From G963675935 sp963803125 (GTDB taxonomy: Bacteria; Planctomycetota; Planctomycetia; Pirellulales; Thermoguttaceae), in the NCBI GenBank assembly GCA_963803125.1, contig CAWDLR010000003.1, positions 2,232,001 through 2,296,000 on the forward strand: a stretch of 64,000 nt of DNA, read 5' to 3'. Below are positions 25,137-33,659 of this stretch, piece by piece (positions within the stretch are counted from its first letter, which is position 1; every line of letters starts with the position of its first letter). Under the pieces are notes generated by a model. The model was not told the DNA's origin. It searched no databases and saw only the letters and a program-made list of their open reading frames with translations. The position numbers were made by a program, and so were the translations under genes.

Positions 25137-26534
25137 TTACAGACAGCGCATGAACGCCGTCAGGTCCTGCTTTTCCTCCTCGGTGAGCTTCGTCTCCAAG
25201 ACCTGATTGAAGAACTCGACGGTGTCCTCCAAAGTCAGCAGGCGGCCGTCGTGCATGTACGGCGGCGACTCTTTGATGCCGCGCAACGGGAAGGTCTTGA
25301 TCGGGCCGTCGCTGGCGGCCATGCGGCCGTTGACCATTTGCGGCTTGAAGAACCGCTCGGCTTGCAGGTTGTGCATCGTGTTATCGGTGTAGTAGGGGGC
25401 CGGATGGCACTCGCCACACTGGCCCTTGCCGAAAAACACCCGCTCGCCTCGCAGTTCCGCTTCCGTCGCCTTGCGCGGGTCGAGTCTGCCAAGCAGATTG
25501 AGTTTCGGCGCCGGCGGGAAGTCGAACAACTCCTGGACCTCCGCCATGAAATGGACCTGGCTGCCGCGTTCGAGAATGTTGACCCCCTTCTTCGTGGCGA
25601 TCACCGGGTCGCCGTCGAAGTAGGCCGCCCGCTGCTCGAACTCGGTGAAGTCCTCGACGCTCTTCATCACCCGCTGCGAGCCGAACAGCCGCTGGATGTT
25701 TACGCCGCGGAGCGAAGGCGTGTCGAGCCGGTGGCGGAACTCCTGCGGACGGATGTCGCCGACCAGGTGGGTCGCCCCGTTGGTGTGCCCGTTCACGTGG
25801 CAGTCGAGGCAGGCGACACCCATGCTCGGCTTGACCGAGCGGCGGTCGTCGGTAGCGTTGAACTGCTGTTGCGGGAAAGGCGTCACCAGCAGTCGCATCC
25901 CCTCCAGTTGCTTCGGGTTCAAGATGCCGTTGAACAGCTTGAAGTAGTTGCTCAGCCCGACGAGTTGGCCCTGCGACACGTCGCCCAGGTCGGGCCGCGT
26001 GGTCAGGAAGATCGGCGGCGGAAACTCGGGCATAAAATGGTCGGGCAAATCGAAATCGAGATCGAACCGCGTCAGATCGCGGTCCTCCTGCTGCTTGACT
26101 TTGTCGATCTGAGTTTTGGGAAACAGCATTCCGCCCTCCGCATGGTTCGGATGCGGCAGCGGCAGGAAGCCCTTGGGCCAGAGGCCTTTCTCGCGGATCT
26201 CCTCGGGCGTCATGTCGGCCAACTGCTGCCAGGACTGCACGCCCTCGGGCAGTTTTACCCGCACGCCCTCCTGCACCGGCTTGCCGCGGAACATCGTCAC
26301 GCACTTCGCCGGCCGGTCGCTCAAGTCGTAGCGTTCCTGCAACAGGGCCGCCTGCCGCTGCTGGATGGCGGGCTTGGCGGCCGTCATTTTGGCCATGGTG
26401 TCCGCAAACGGTTCCGGCATGACGACCGGCGCGTAGCTGGTGGCGGGCTTCTCCTCCGCCCAGGCGTTCAACCACACCGCGCCCGTCACGGCCGTTAACA
26501 CGATTGCGAGTCCCAGAAACTTCGCTCGGCTCAT
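25137..26534 (-). CDS. Exported di-haem cytochrome c peroxidase-like protein
   Basis: The start at ATG 26534 follows GGGAGGT and begins with a signal peptide (about residues 1-26, ending AWA). The 465-residue protein has two haem c sites: CLDCH (242-246) and CGECH (373-377). Around them are family-like stretches: DTPSLRGVNIQRLFGS, then RGERVFFGKGQCGECHPAP in part, then TFPLRGIKESPPYMHDGRLL and TVEFFNQVL. The last is typical of the peroxidase/MauG superfamily. It is longer at the N-terminus than classic bacterial peroxidases (about 330 residues). Periplasmic peroxide reduction or an oxidase role is likely. No electron donor lies beside it. Confidence 0.87.
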   Translation of the reverse strand: MSRAKFLGLAIVLTAVTGAVWLNAWAEEKPATSYAPVVMPEPFADTMAKMTAAKPAIQQRQAALLQERYDLSDRPAKCVTMFRGKPVQEGVRVKLPEGVQSWQQLADMTPEEIREKGLWPKGFLPLPHPNHAEGGMLFPKTQIDKVKQQEDRDLTRFDLDFDLPDHFMPEFPPPIFLTTRPDLGDVSQGQLVGLSNYFKLFNGILNPKQLEGMRLLVTPFPQQQFNATDDRRSVKPSMGVACLDCHVNGHTNGATHLVGDIRPQEFRHRLDTPSLRGVNIQRLFGSQRVMKSVEDFTEFEQRAAYFDGDPVIATKKGVNILERGSQVHFMAEVQELFDFPPAPKLNLLGRLDPRKATEAELRGERVFFGKGQCGECHPAPYYTDNTMHNLQAERFFKPQMVNGRMAASDGPIKTFPLRGIKESPPYMHDGRLLTLEDTVEFFNQVLETKLTEEEKQDLTAFMRCL

Positions 26535-26934
26535 AGTGCTGACCTCCCATTCAGGTAAAGAAGCAGAAATCCGGCTTGCGCCACGCCACACAAGCATAGG
26601 ATAGGCATTGCCGCAGAAGACGACCACCGCCCCGGTTCGCGCCGACCGCCAACCAAGTACAGAACTATACGGGGGGAGTCAAGGCAGGTTAGCACTTTCG
26701 TTTAGCCGCGCCCCGGAGGGAAGCGAGCGGTGTTTAGCGGCCGGCGCCCCGCCGCGCGCATGGGGCGACGTTTCGTCGCCCGCAAAAAACGGCGGGGAAC
26801 CCGAAATCCATCACTGCCCCGCGGCGTTCCCGCTTGCTTGTCGGTGGCGAGGCCTTGTGCGATAATCAGGGCCACCCGAATGGCCCTTGCCGCCCTCTTG
26901 CCCGGCACTACACCCCGGCCACACCGACCAAGAC
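26535..26934. other. Intergenic stretch with two repeat motifs
   Basis: There is no gene. At 26699-26726 is a copy of the CGTTTAGCCGCG motif, and at 26761-26783 a palindrome GGGGCGACGTTTCGTCGCCC. A candidate promoter for the next gene has TTGTCG at 26838-26843 and GATAAT at 26861-26866 with a 17-base spacer. Confidence 0.5.
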
Positions 26935-27831
26935 ATGCCCGAAGTCCACGATTGGCGTTCTCTCTATCCGTTCCAATCCCACGAAGTGACGCTGGATGGA
27001 TTTCGCTATCATTACCTCGACGAGGGCAGCGGGCCGGTGCTGCTAATGGTCCACGGCAATCCGACGTGGTCGTTCTATTGGCGGAACTTGATTTTGGCCC
27101 TCCGCGGCCGCTTCCGCATCGTGGCCGTCGATCATATCGGTTGCGGGCTGTCGGATAAGCCGCCGGCGATCGCCTACTCTTACCGGCTGGCGCGGCGGGT
27201 GGCCGACCTGGGGCAACTGATCGAAAAACTCGATCTGCGGCAGATGACGCTGGTGGCCCACGATTGGGGCGGGGCGATCGGCATGGGGGCGGCCGTGGCG
27301 GCGCCCGAGCGGTTCGCCCGCTTCGTGCTGATGAACACGGCGGCGTTTCGCATGGCCCATTGCCCTTGGCCGATTCATCTTTGCCATCTGCCCGGCTTCG
27401 GGCCGCTGGCCGTGCAGGGGCTGAATCTGTTCGTCCGCACGGCGCTCCGCACGACCGTCTGCAAGCGCGAGCGGATGACGCCGGCCGTCAAGGCGGGCTA
27501 CTTGGCCCCGTACGATTCCTGGGCGAATCGCGTGGCGGTTCTGCGGTTTGTGCTCGATATTCCGCTCAGCCCGGCGCACCCCAGCTACCAGACGCTAACC
27601 GATATCGAGAAGGGCCTCGCCCGCTTCCGTGGCCGACCGATCTGTCTTATCTGGGGAATGCGGGACTGGTGTTTTACGCCCGAGTTTCTCGATCGGTTTA
27701 TCGAGTTCTTCCCGGCGGCCGAGGTGCATCGGCTCGCCGACGCCGGCCACTATGTCGTCGAAGACGCCCATGAACAGATCGCCCCGTTGGTCGCGGATTT
27801 CGTCGACCGGCACCCCCCTGCTGACGATTAG
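26935..27831 (+). CDS. OleB-like alpha/beta hydrolase (haloalkane dehalogenase superfamily)
   Basis: From ATG 26935 the product has 298 residues. The fold marks are MVHGNPTWSFYWR, VDHIGCGLSDKP, the aspartate nucleophile Asp110 in VAHDWGGAIG, and the base His272 in DAGHYVVED. Two stretches, FYWRNLILALRGR and YLAPYDSWANRVAVLRFVLD then IPLSPAHPS, agree closely with what I recall of OleB, the beta-lactone decarboxylase that makes cis-olefins in long-chain hydrocarbon synthesis. The oleA, oleC and oleD partners are not in the window. A true haloalkane dehalogenase remains possible, since both share Asp and His; OleB is favoured by the C-terminal half. Confidence 0.72.
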   Translation: MPEVHDWRSLYPFQSHEVTLDGFRYHYLDEGSGPVLLMVHGNPTWSFYWRNLILALRGRFRIVAVDHIGCGLSDKPPAIAYSYRLARRVADLGQLIEKLDLRQMTLVAHDWGGAIGMGAAVAAPERFARFVLMNTAAFRMAHCPWPIHLCHLPGFGPLAVQGLNLFVRTALRTTVCKRERMTPAVKAGYLAPYDSWANRVAVLRFVLDIPLSPAHPSYQTLTDIEKGLARFRGRPICLIWGMRDWCFTPEFLDRFIEFFPAAEVHRLADAGHYVVEDAHEQIAPLVADFVDRHPPADD

Positions 27832-27958
27832 CTTGCAACCGTGTGGGAAATCTGCAAGACTTAAGGGGTCACGGCAACCCGCCAACTAGTGCGGGCGGCG
27901 CCGTCCCTCCGTCTTTCTCCATTCACCCCGACAACTGTTTTTGTTGCCAACAGTTACC

Positions 27959-30038
27959 ATGAAATTCCCCCTATTCCCGCTAAGCCGCCAAGGCTTCTTC
28001 ACTGTCGCTCTGACGTTTCTAATTGCAGGCTGTGGTTTGCCCGGTCGTGCTGCTACGGCTGCGCCGTCCGCCGCGAAGATGCCAGCCGGCGGGACCGACA
28101 TCGACGTTGCTATTCAGAAAGTCTACCCCGCCCTGGTGCGAATCTACGTCGTTATCGAAGAGCCCAGCGACGGGCGAATGGAACGCGAACGGGCCGCCGG
28201 CAGCGGAGTAATCATCTCGAAAGACGGCTACGTGGTCACAAACCATCACGTAGCCGGCAACGCCATCCGCATGACCTGCACGCTGGCCGACGGCGAGGAG
28301 GTCGAGGCGACCCGCGTCGGCACCGACGCCATGGCCGACATCTCGGTGCTGAAACTGAAACTCAACACCCGCAAACACCCCAACGCGCCCGTGCCGTTCG
28401 CTGAGCTGGGGCGATTCGAGCCGGCTGAAAGTTGGCGACGTCGTGCTGGCAATGGGCAGCCCGATGGCCGTCTCCCAATCGGTTACCAAGGGCATCGTCA
28501 GCAACACGCAGATGATTATGCCGAAGTCGATGAGCGGCCAATTCCGCCTCGACGGCGAGGACGTCGGCCAGATCGTCCGCTGGATCGGCCACGATGCGGT
28601 GATTTTCGGCGGCAACAGCGGCGGCCCGTTGGTCAACCTCGCCGGCGAGATCGTGGGCATCAACGAAATCGCGCTCGGCTCGCTGGGCGGCGCCATCCCC
28701 AGCGATCTCGCCAAGCAGGTTGTGCGGCAGTTGATCGAGAGCGGCCGCGTGAGGCGCAGTTGGCTCGGCGTCGAGTTGCAGCCGCGGCTGAAGAGCGAGA
28801 AGGCCGGCGGCGGCGTGCTGGTGGCTGGCGTGGTGCAAGGCTCGCCCGCCGATCACGCCGGGATCAAAGCCGGCGACATCATCACGCGATTCCGCGGTCG
28901 GCCGTTCAACGCCGAATTGCCCGAGCACATGCCGCTGTTGAACCAAATGGTCTTCGCGGTGCCGCCCGGCAAACCGGTCGAAGTCGCCTTCCTCCGCGGC
29001 GGCAAGGAGCACATCGTCAAGGTGACGACCGAGCTGCTGCAACGCGCCCAGGGCGATCCGGTCGAGCTGAAGGATTGGGGCATCGCCGTGAGCGACATCA
29101 CCCGCATGATGGCCCTCGAGCGCAACCGCAAGAGCACGTCCGGCGTGCTGATCGACTCGATTCGCGGCGGCAGCGGCGCGGCCACCGCGAAATTGCCGCT
29201 GCAATCGGACGACATCCTCCTCCAAGTCGCCAATGAACCCGTCGATAGCATCGCCGCGCTAAAGAAGGTCACCGCCAAACAGATCGAGGGCAAGACCGAT
29301 CGCGTCTCGGTGCTGGTTCTGTTCGAGCGCGACACGAAGCAGTATCTCACCGTGGTCAAGATCGGCAAGGAGGAGGAGCGGAATCGCCCCGCCTCTGCCG
29401 CCAAACCCTGGTCGAGCCTCTCCACCCAAGTCCTGACCTCCGATCTGGCCGAGTCGCTCGACATGGTCGGCCAATGCGGCGTTCGCGTCACCGATGTCTT
29501 CAAGGGGCAGGCCGCCGATCGGGCCGGCGTCAAGATGGGCGACATCATCCTGGAGGTCAATGGCCGCAAGGTCCAGGCCTCGCTCCCCGGCGACGGCGAA
29601 GTGTTCGACACCATGATCCGCCGGCTGTCGTTGGGCGGCAAGGCCAAGCTGAAAGTCATCCGCGGCGGCAAACCAATCGAAATCGCCTTGGCGCTGGAAG
29701 CGCCGCCGATCAGCGACGACAACGTCAAGCAGATGACCGACACCGATTTCGAGTTCAGCGCCCGCGAACTGAGCTACACCGATCGCATCAACCAGCAGAT
29801 TCCCGAAGGTTTGCAGGGCGTCTTGCTGCAAAAGGTCGAGACCGGCGGCGTGGCCTCGCTCGGCGGACTGCGGGGCAACGATTTCGTCATGAGTGTCAAC
29901 GGCAAGACGATCGCCAGCGTCGACGACCTGAAGACCGTGCTCGACCAGATCCGCCAGGACAAACCCCGCCGGGTGGTGTTTTTCGTCCGCCGCGGCATCC
30001 ACACCCTGTATTGCGAGATCGAGCCCGACTACCGCTAA
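27959..30038 (+). pseudogene. DegP/HtrA-like lipoprotein serine protease with several PDZ domains, apparent frameshift
   Basis: From ATG 27959 the protein starts with a lipoprotein signal (LIAGC, Cys25). The trypsin-like domain holds His97 (VTNHHVAG), Asp127 (AMADISVLK) and Ser220 (FGGNSGGPLV). PDZ-like units follow at about 265-350, 370-450, 475-560 and 590-680, as shown by GSPADHAGIKAGDIITRF, AADRAGVKMGDIILEVNG and SLGGLRGNDFVMSVNGK. An extra G in the run GGGG at 28408-28411 breaks the frame after AELG. Removing it gives ELGDSSRLKVGDVVLAMGSP, the normal HtrA path, and 692 residues. The start is supported only by frame, with no strong binding site. The role would be envelope protein quality control. 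Confidence 0.87.
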
Positions 30039-30057
30039 GCAGACCGGCGCAGGAGAG

Positions 30058-30109
30058 TGGGCGGCACACGCCGTGTGCCGCCGCCGCGCACACGGCGTGT
30101 GCGGGCTAC
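30058..30109. repeat. Palindromic repeat, GGCACACGCCGTGTGCC family
   Basis: Two related hairpins, GGCGGCACACGCCGTGTGCC and GCACACGGCGTGTGC, are adjacent, between the two protease-like genes. Confidence 0.75.
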
Positions 30110-30144
30110 GCTAGAAGAGATCAACAACCATTTGGAGTCCTTTC

Positions 30145-31110
30145 ATGTTCAAGAAAACGCTCAGCGTGTGCTTGTTTCTCTGTTTGGCGGCCGGCGCCCT
30201 GTCCGCGCGGGCCGACGATCAGCAACTCGTCCAGACCGCGCGAAAGACCCTGCAAGCTTACGACAAGGCCATCATTACGCTCTCCGCCGTGATCAAGATC
30301 GAAATCAAGGGGAGCGAAAGTTCGGGGCAAAGCCAGGAACAGAGGACCCATTGTCTGGCGACGATCATCGACTCCAGTGGCCTGGCGGTAGCGCCGCTGA
30401 CGAATCTTGCGCCGAGTTTCCACTTCAACCGCAGCGGGCGAAGTTACGAGTTGGATTGCCAGGTGCAAGAGGTGAAGTACCGGCTCTCCGACGGCACGGA
30501 GGTGCCCGCCCGGCTGGTCTTGAAGGACGAAGACCTCGATTTGGCGTTCCTGGCGCTGCTAAAACCGGCGGACAAAGCCACCCAGGCGAAAATGGCCTTT
30601 GTCCCGCTGAGCGATTCGATCGCTCAGCCCGGGATGCTCGACTCGACGATCATCGTCAGCCGCACCGGCGAAGACCTGAACTACATCCCCACGCTCACGC
30701 TCGGCAGAGTTGTTTCGCTTGTTTCCACGCCGCGGACCTGTTACGTCAGCAGCAGCGGCGGGCTGGGACTGCCCGTCTTCAACCACGACGGCAAACTGTT
30801 GGGCATGATCTGCCGCTGCGTGAGAAACGAAAGCAGCGATGGAAGCTCGATCCGCTCCTCCGGCGTGTTGAGCCAGTTGATCCTGCCGGTCGCCGACATC
30901 ATGCGGCTCGTGCCGCAGGCCAAAGACGAAGTGAAGAAACTCGCCGCGGCCGATAAGAAGGCCGCCAAGACCAAGAAGAAGTCCTCCGAGCCGAAGAAGA
31001 AGACCGAGAAGTCCGACAAGAAGCCGGTCGACGCCGCGAAGAAGCCCGCGGCTGCGGAGAAGAAGCCGGCCGACGCCGCAAAGAAACCGGCGGCCCCGCC
31101 GAAGAAATAG
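30145..31110 (+). CDS. Degenerate trypsin-like exported protein with Lys/Ala-rich tail
   Basis: This 321-residue protein has a signal peptide (about 1-23, ending ARA). Residues about 30-255 follow the layout of the DegP protease domain: ATIIDSSGLAVAPLTNL where VTNHHV would be, DEDLDLAFLAL where the Asp would be, and YVSSSGGLGLPVFNHDGKLLG where GNSGGPLV would be. The His is missing. The Asp and a Ser are in plausible places, so it is probably not an active protease. Residues 265-321 are a low-complexity Lys/Ala/Pro tail (KKPAAAEKKPADAAKK), like bacterial histone-like tails. It follows the DegP-like gene on the same strand, suggesting a helper or substrate-binding role. Confidence 0.75.
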   Translation: MFKKTLSVCLFLCLAAGALSARADDQQLVQTARKTLQAYDKAIITLSAVIKIEIKGSESSGQSQEQRTHCLATIIDSSGLAVAPLTNLAPSFHFNRSGRSYELDCQVQEVKYRLSDGTEVPARLVLKDEDLDLAFLALLKPADKATQAKMAFVPLSDSIAQPGMLDSTIIVSRTGEDLNYIPTLTLGRVVSLVSTPRTCYVSSSGGLGLPVFNHDGKLLGMICRCVRNESSDGSSIRSSGVLSQLILPVADIMRLVPQAKDEVKKLAAADKKAAKTKKKSSEPKKKTEKSDKKPVDAAKKPAAAEKKPADAAKKPAAPPKK

Positions 31111-31125
31111 GGACCGCGGTTGAAG

Positions 31126-31611
31126 ATGGCTGATTTCCACGTTCGCATCGCCAACGACGATCTCGTTTTCTCTGCCGCCCACTTCATTACCCTCGAAGGC
31201 GGCGGCTGCGAACGGCTGCACGGGCATACCTACCGCGTCGCCGCCGAAGTCTTCGGCCCGCTGAACGACTCGGGCTACGTCGTCGATTTCCTCGTGGTGC
31301 GAGACGCGTTGAAGTACATCATTGCGGGACTAGATCACCGCATGCTGCTGCCAACGGAGCATCCCGCCGTCCGCGTCTCGACGCAGCACGGCGAGGTCGA
31401 GGCGACGTTCGCCGATCGCCACTGGCTCTTCCCGCAGGGCGATTGTGCCCTGTTGCCGATGGCCAACACGACGACCGAGATGTTGGCCCAATACATCGGC
31501 GAGCGACTGACCGCGGCGATCAAATCGTCCGATGGAGTTTCCCCCGCCCGCGTGCGGATCGAAATCGCCGAAGGCGGCGGCTTCACGGCAGTCTGCGACG
31601 TTTGCTGCTGA
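31126..31611 (+). CDS. queD: 6-carboxytetrahydropterin synthase (QueD/PTPS family)
   Basis: A 161-residue enzyme of the T-fold. QueD turns dihydroneopterin triphosphate into 6-carboxytetrahydropterin for queuosine and other deazapurines. Marks are FSAAHFI with a zinc His, GGGCERLHGHTYRVAAEV with the catalytic Cys and two zinc His (C-x3-H-G-H), and DFLVVRDALKYIIAGLDHRML. The C-x3-HGH arrangement favours QueD over eukaryotic PTPS. A 30-residue insertion (VSTQHGEVEATFADRHWLFP) is longer than in E. coli. No other que gene is in the window. The start is ATG 31126; an in-frame TTG lies two codons earlier. Confidence 0.88.
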   Translation: MADFHVRIANDDLVFSAAHFITLEGGGCERLHGHTYRVAAEVFGPLNDSGYVVDFLVVRDALKYIIAGLDHRMLLPTEHPAVRVSTQHGEVEATFADRHWLFPQGDCALLPMANTTTEMLAQYIGERLTAAIKSSDGVSPARVRIEIAEGGGFTAVCDVCC

Positions 31612-31629
31612 CGGGTCGTCCAAATAGTC

Positions 31630-31672
31630 CCGCCAACCGCTTGCGGTTTCGCGCCAACCGCTTGCGGTGTCG
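31630..31672. repeat. Direct repeat of CGCCAACCGCTTGCGGT
   Basis: Two direct copies of a unit holding the palindrome ACCGCTTGCGGT lie between the convergent ends of queD and the FmdE-like gene. Confidence 0.75.
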
Positions 31673-31696
31673 CACGCCGGCGACATCGAATTTCCC

Positions 31697-32266
31697 TCAC
31701 TTGGGATAACGAACGCTGAGAATCTGCTTCTCCGGCATGGCCGCGATCTTCCGCGCCAAATCGTCGAAGTGATGGTCGTTTCTCGATTGTTCCCGCTGGC
31801 GGCCGTCGGCCGACGGTTTTGCGCCCGTCTCCGTTCGCAGCATTGCGAGAAACGCCTCAGTGGGCTGCACCACGGCGGTCTTTCCCGTTTCCGTATTCTT
31901 CGCGAAAACGGCGATTCTCTTGGCGTCGACCCACTCCAGATTTCGCTTTCCCATCGTCGCCCCGGTGCTGACTTGCAGGCCGTCGAGGAAACAGGAGGCG
32001 GGCGGTTTGGCCAGCGGCCCTTCGCACTTGATTTCCACGTCGAAATAGCCCTTGGCGTCCACGGCGTGCAAGGCCGCCATCCCCATCCGCGCGCCAAAGA
32101 CCATCATCGGGCCGAGATGGCCGTGAAACTGGGCGGCATTCTTCAGCCAGGCGGGATCGGACCCCTGCGGCCGATAATGCGGCCGCGGCAATTTCTCGAT
32201 CGCATCCGCCGCAAGCAAAACGCTCGCCGCGGCAACCGCGCAAAACATCACGAACAGTCGCAACAT
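31697..32266 (-). CDS. Exported FmdE-like metal-binding protein
   Basis: This 189-residue protein has a signal peptide (about 1-19, ending LLAADA) followed by an FmdE-type domain (related to subunit E of formylmethanofuran dehydrogenase). Family marks are AAQFHGHLGPMMVFGARMG and SCFLDGLQVSTGATMGKRN in part. The conserved His and Cys positions are the likely metal ligands. FmdE proteins are usually cytoplasmic; this one should be exported. It is the last gene of the glycan operon, with an AAGGAG ribosome site 13 bases before its ATG. The MFS frame upstream, as read, overlaps it by about 410 bases in another frame, which is discussed under that gene. Confidence 0.8.
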   Translation of the reverse strand: MLRLFVMFCAVAAASVLLAADAIEKLPRPHYRPQGSDPAWLKNAAQFHGHLGPMMVFGARMGMAALHAVDAKGYFDVEIKCEGPLAKPPASCFLDGLQVSTGATMGKRNLEWVDAKRIAVFAKNTETGKTAVVQPTEAFLAMLRTETGAKPSADGRQREQSRNDHHFDDLARKIAAMPEKQILSVRYPK

Positions 32267-33632
32267 GATTGGCTTTCTCCTTCAACAACGGCAACGGCCG
32301 GGGCCGGTCTGGCATCGGCCGCGTCATCAACAACAATAAGGGCAGACTCGCCATCCCCAGCAGGGCGTCGATGGCGAGCGTCGTCGGATAGCCCCAGTTC
32401 TTGAGGCACCAGCCCTGCCAGGCCGACGTGTAAACGATGGTGAGATTAATCATCGCCAGGTAGACGGTGAATTGTGTCGCGGCCACTGCCGGCGTGCAAA
32501 TATCCATGAAGAGCGCCGATCGCGCGGTGTATACGAGCCCTTGAAACGCACTGATAAGCAGGGCAACGGCCCAATAGCTCACGATCAGCAGTTGCGGCGC
32601 AGCCGAACGTGCCGCCGCGCTTTCGTCGATCGGCATAATCCACCCGCGCAGGTACATGACGTAAGCCATGCATAGCGCGGGCAGGGCGCTGCCGACGATC
32701 GAGAACGCCAACGTTTTGCGGCGGCCGAACCGATCGGCCAGCATTCCGCCGCCGAACGATGCCCCCGCAGCCACGAGGATCGAGACGAAGGTCAACAGCG
32801 ACTGCTCTTGCTTGCTCATGCCGAACTCGACCATGAGATTCGTCCCCAGCGATAGCGACATTGCCCAAGCTCCGGCCGGGAGCAGGACGAAGACCAGTCC
32901 CAACAGCGCTGCCCGCGACGCCCGGAAGGCGTTGAAGGCCTGAACTGCATAGCTATGGACTTCCACGGCAACGGCGGTCAATCCCCACCTCCGGATGGCA
33001 GATCGAGCTTCGGTCGGTTCGCGCATCGGCAAAGCCACGAGAAGCATGACCCCCAATATGCTGCCGACCACAACGAGGAACAGGTACGGAAACGCCACCG
33101 TGGCGGAGAGCAAGATCACTCCAGACCCGCCTACGATTTGCCCCAAGTAACCGCCTGCGTACATCATGCCGTTGGCGGCTCCGCGCTCCTTCTCGGTCAA
33201 GATCGTGCACGCCAAGGCGTTTACGGCGATCCGTTGCAGGGCGGCAAAGAGATTCACCAGCAGCATGACGATCGTGAAGACCGTGAACTGTTTGACGAAG
33301 TCAATCCGCGTCGCCGCCAGCAGGGCGGCGATCATCAAGGCTTCGCTGCCAAGGATCCACCCTCTGCGGCGGCCCAAACGCTCGATAGAGCACAAATCGA
33401 CAAGTGGACCAAACAGCCATTTCCACGATGCCGGCAGATAGACAGCGGCCACGAATAGTGCGATGTCGTCTACGCCCACATTCCGCGCCCGCATCCGCAT
33501 GGCAAGGAATATGCCCATGAACCCGATCAACACGCCGTCGATGAAGTAGAACGAGAAAAAAGTGATTCCCCGCCCCCGAGGACTGGCGAGCGGATTCGGA
33601 TACGCGTTGCGGATCTTATCGAGAACTGGCAT
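31857..33632 (-). CDS. AmpG-like major facilitator permease, doubtful C-terminal end
   Basis: The first about 440 residues form a 12-helix MFS protein of the AmpG/PAT type: FFSFYFIDGVLIGFMGIFLA, then WKWLFGPLVDLCS and RRRGWILGSE, and after a central loop GGGMLADRFGRRKTLAFS. AmpG imports muropeptide sugars; here a glycan fragment is a likely cargo. After LLLMTRP the frame turns polar and continues inside the FmdE-like gene for about 140 codons, with no transport features. In the next frame a TGA lies just before the FmdE ribosome site, so the real gene probably ends near 32290 and a single-base error is suspected. It lies 27 bases after the DUF4450-like gene. Confidence 0.78.
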   Translation of the reverse strand: MPVLDKIRNAYPNPLASPRGRGITFFSFYFIDGVLIGFMGIFLAMRMRARNVGVDDIALFVAAVYLPASWKWLFGPLVDLCSIERLGRRRGWILGSEALMIAALLAATRIDFVKQFTVFTIVMLLVNLFAALQRIAVNALACTILTEKERGAANGMMYAGGYLGQIVGGSGVILLSATVAFPYLFLVVVGSILGVMLLVALPMREPTEARSAIRRWGLTAVAVEVHSYAVQAFNAFRASRAALLGLVFVLLPAGAWAMSLSLGTNLMVEFGMSKQEQSLLTFVSILVAAGASFGGGMLADRFGRRKTLAFSIVGSALPALCMAYVMYLRGWIMPIDESAAARSAAPQLLIVSYWAVALLISAFQGLVYTARSALFMDICTPAVAATQFTVYLAMINLTIVYTSAWQGWCLKNWGYPTTLAIDALLGMASLPLLLLMTRPMPDRPRPLPLLKEKANHVATVRDVLRGCRGERFACGGCDREIAAAALSAAGVRSRLAEECRPVSRPSRPDDGLWRADGDGGLARRGRQGLFRRGNQVRRAAGQTARLLFPRRPASQHRGDDGKAKSGVGRRQENRRFREEYGNGKDRRGAAH

Positions 33633-33659
33633 CGTCGAATGCGGCTCTTTGCGGCAGGT

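Noticed and set aside
25251..26498. Long plus-strand frame opposite the cytochrome peroxidase gene
   Set aside because: A GC-rich shadow: it lacks family signals, while the opposite strand has a signal peptide and two haem motifs.
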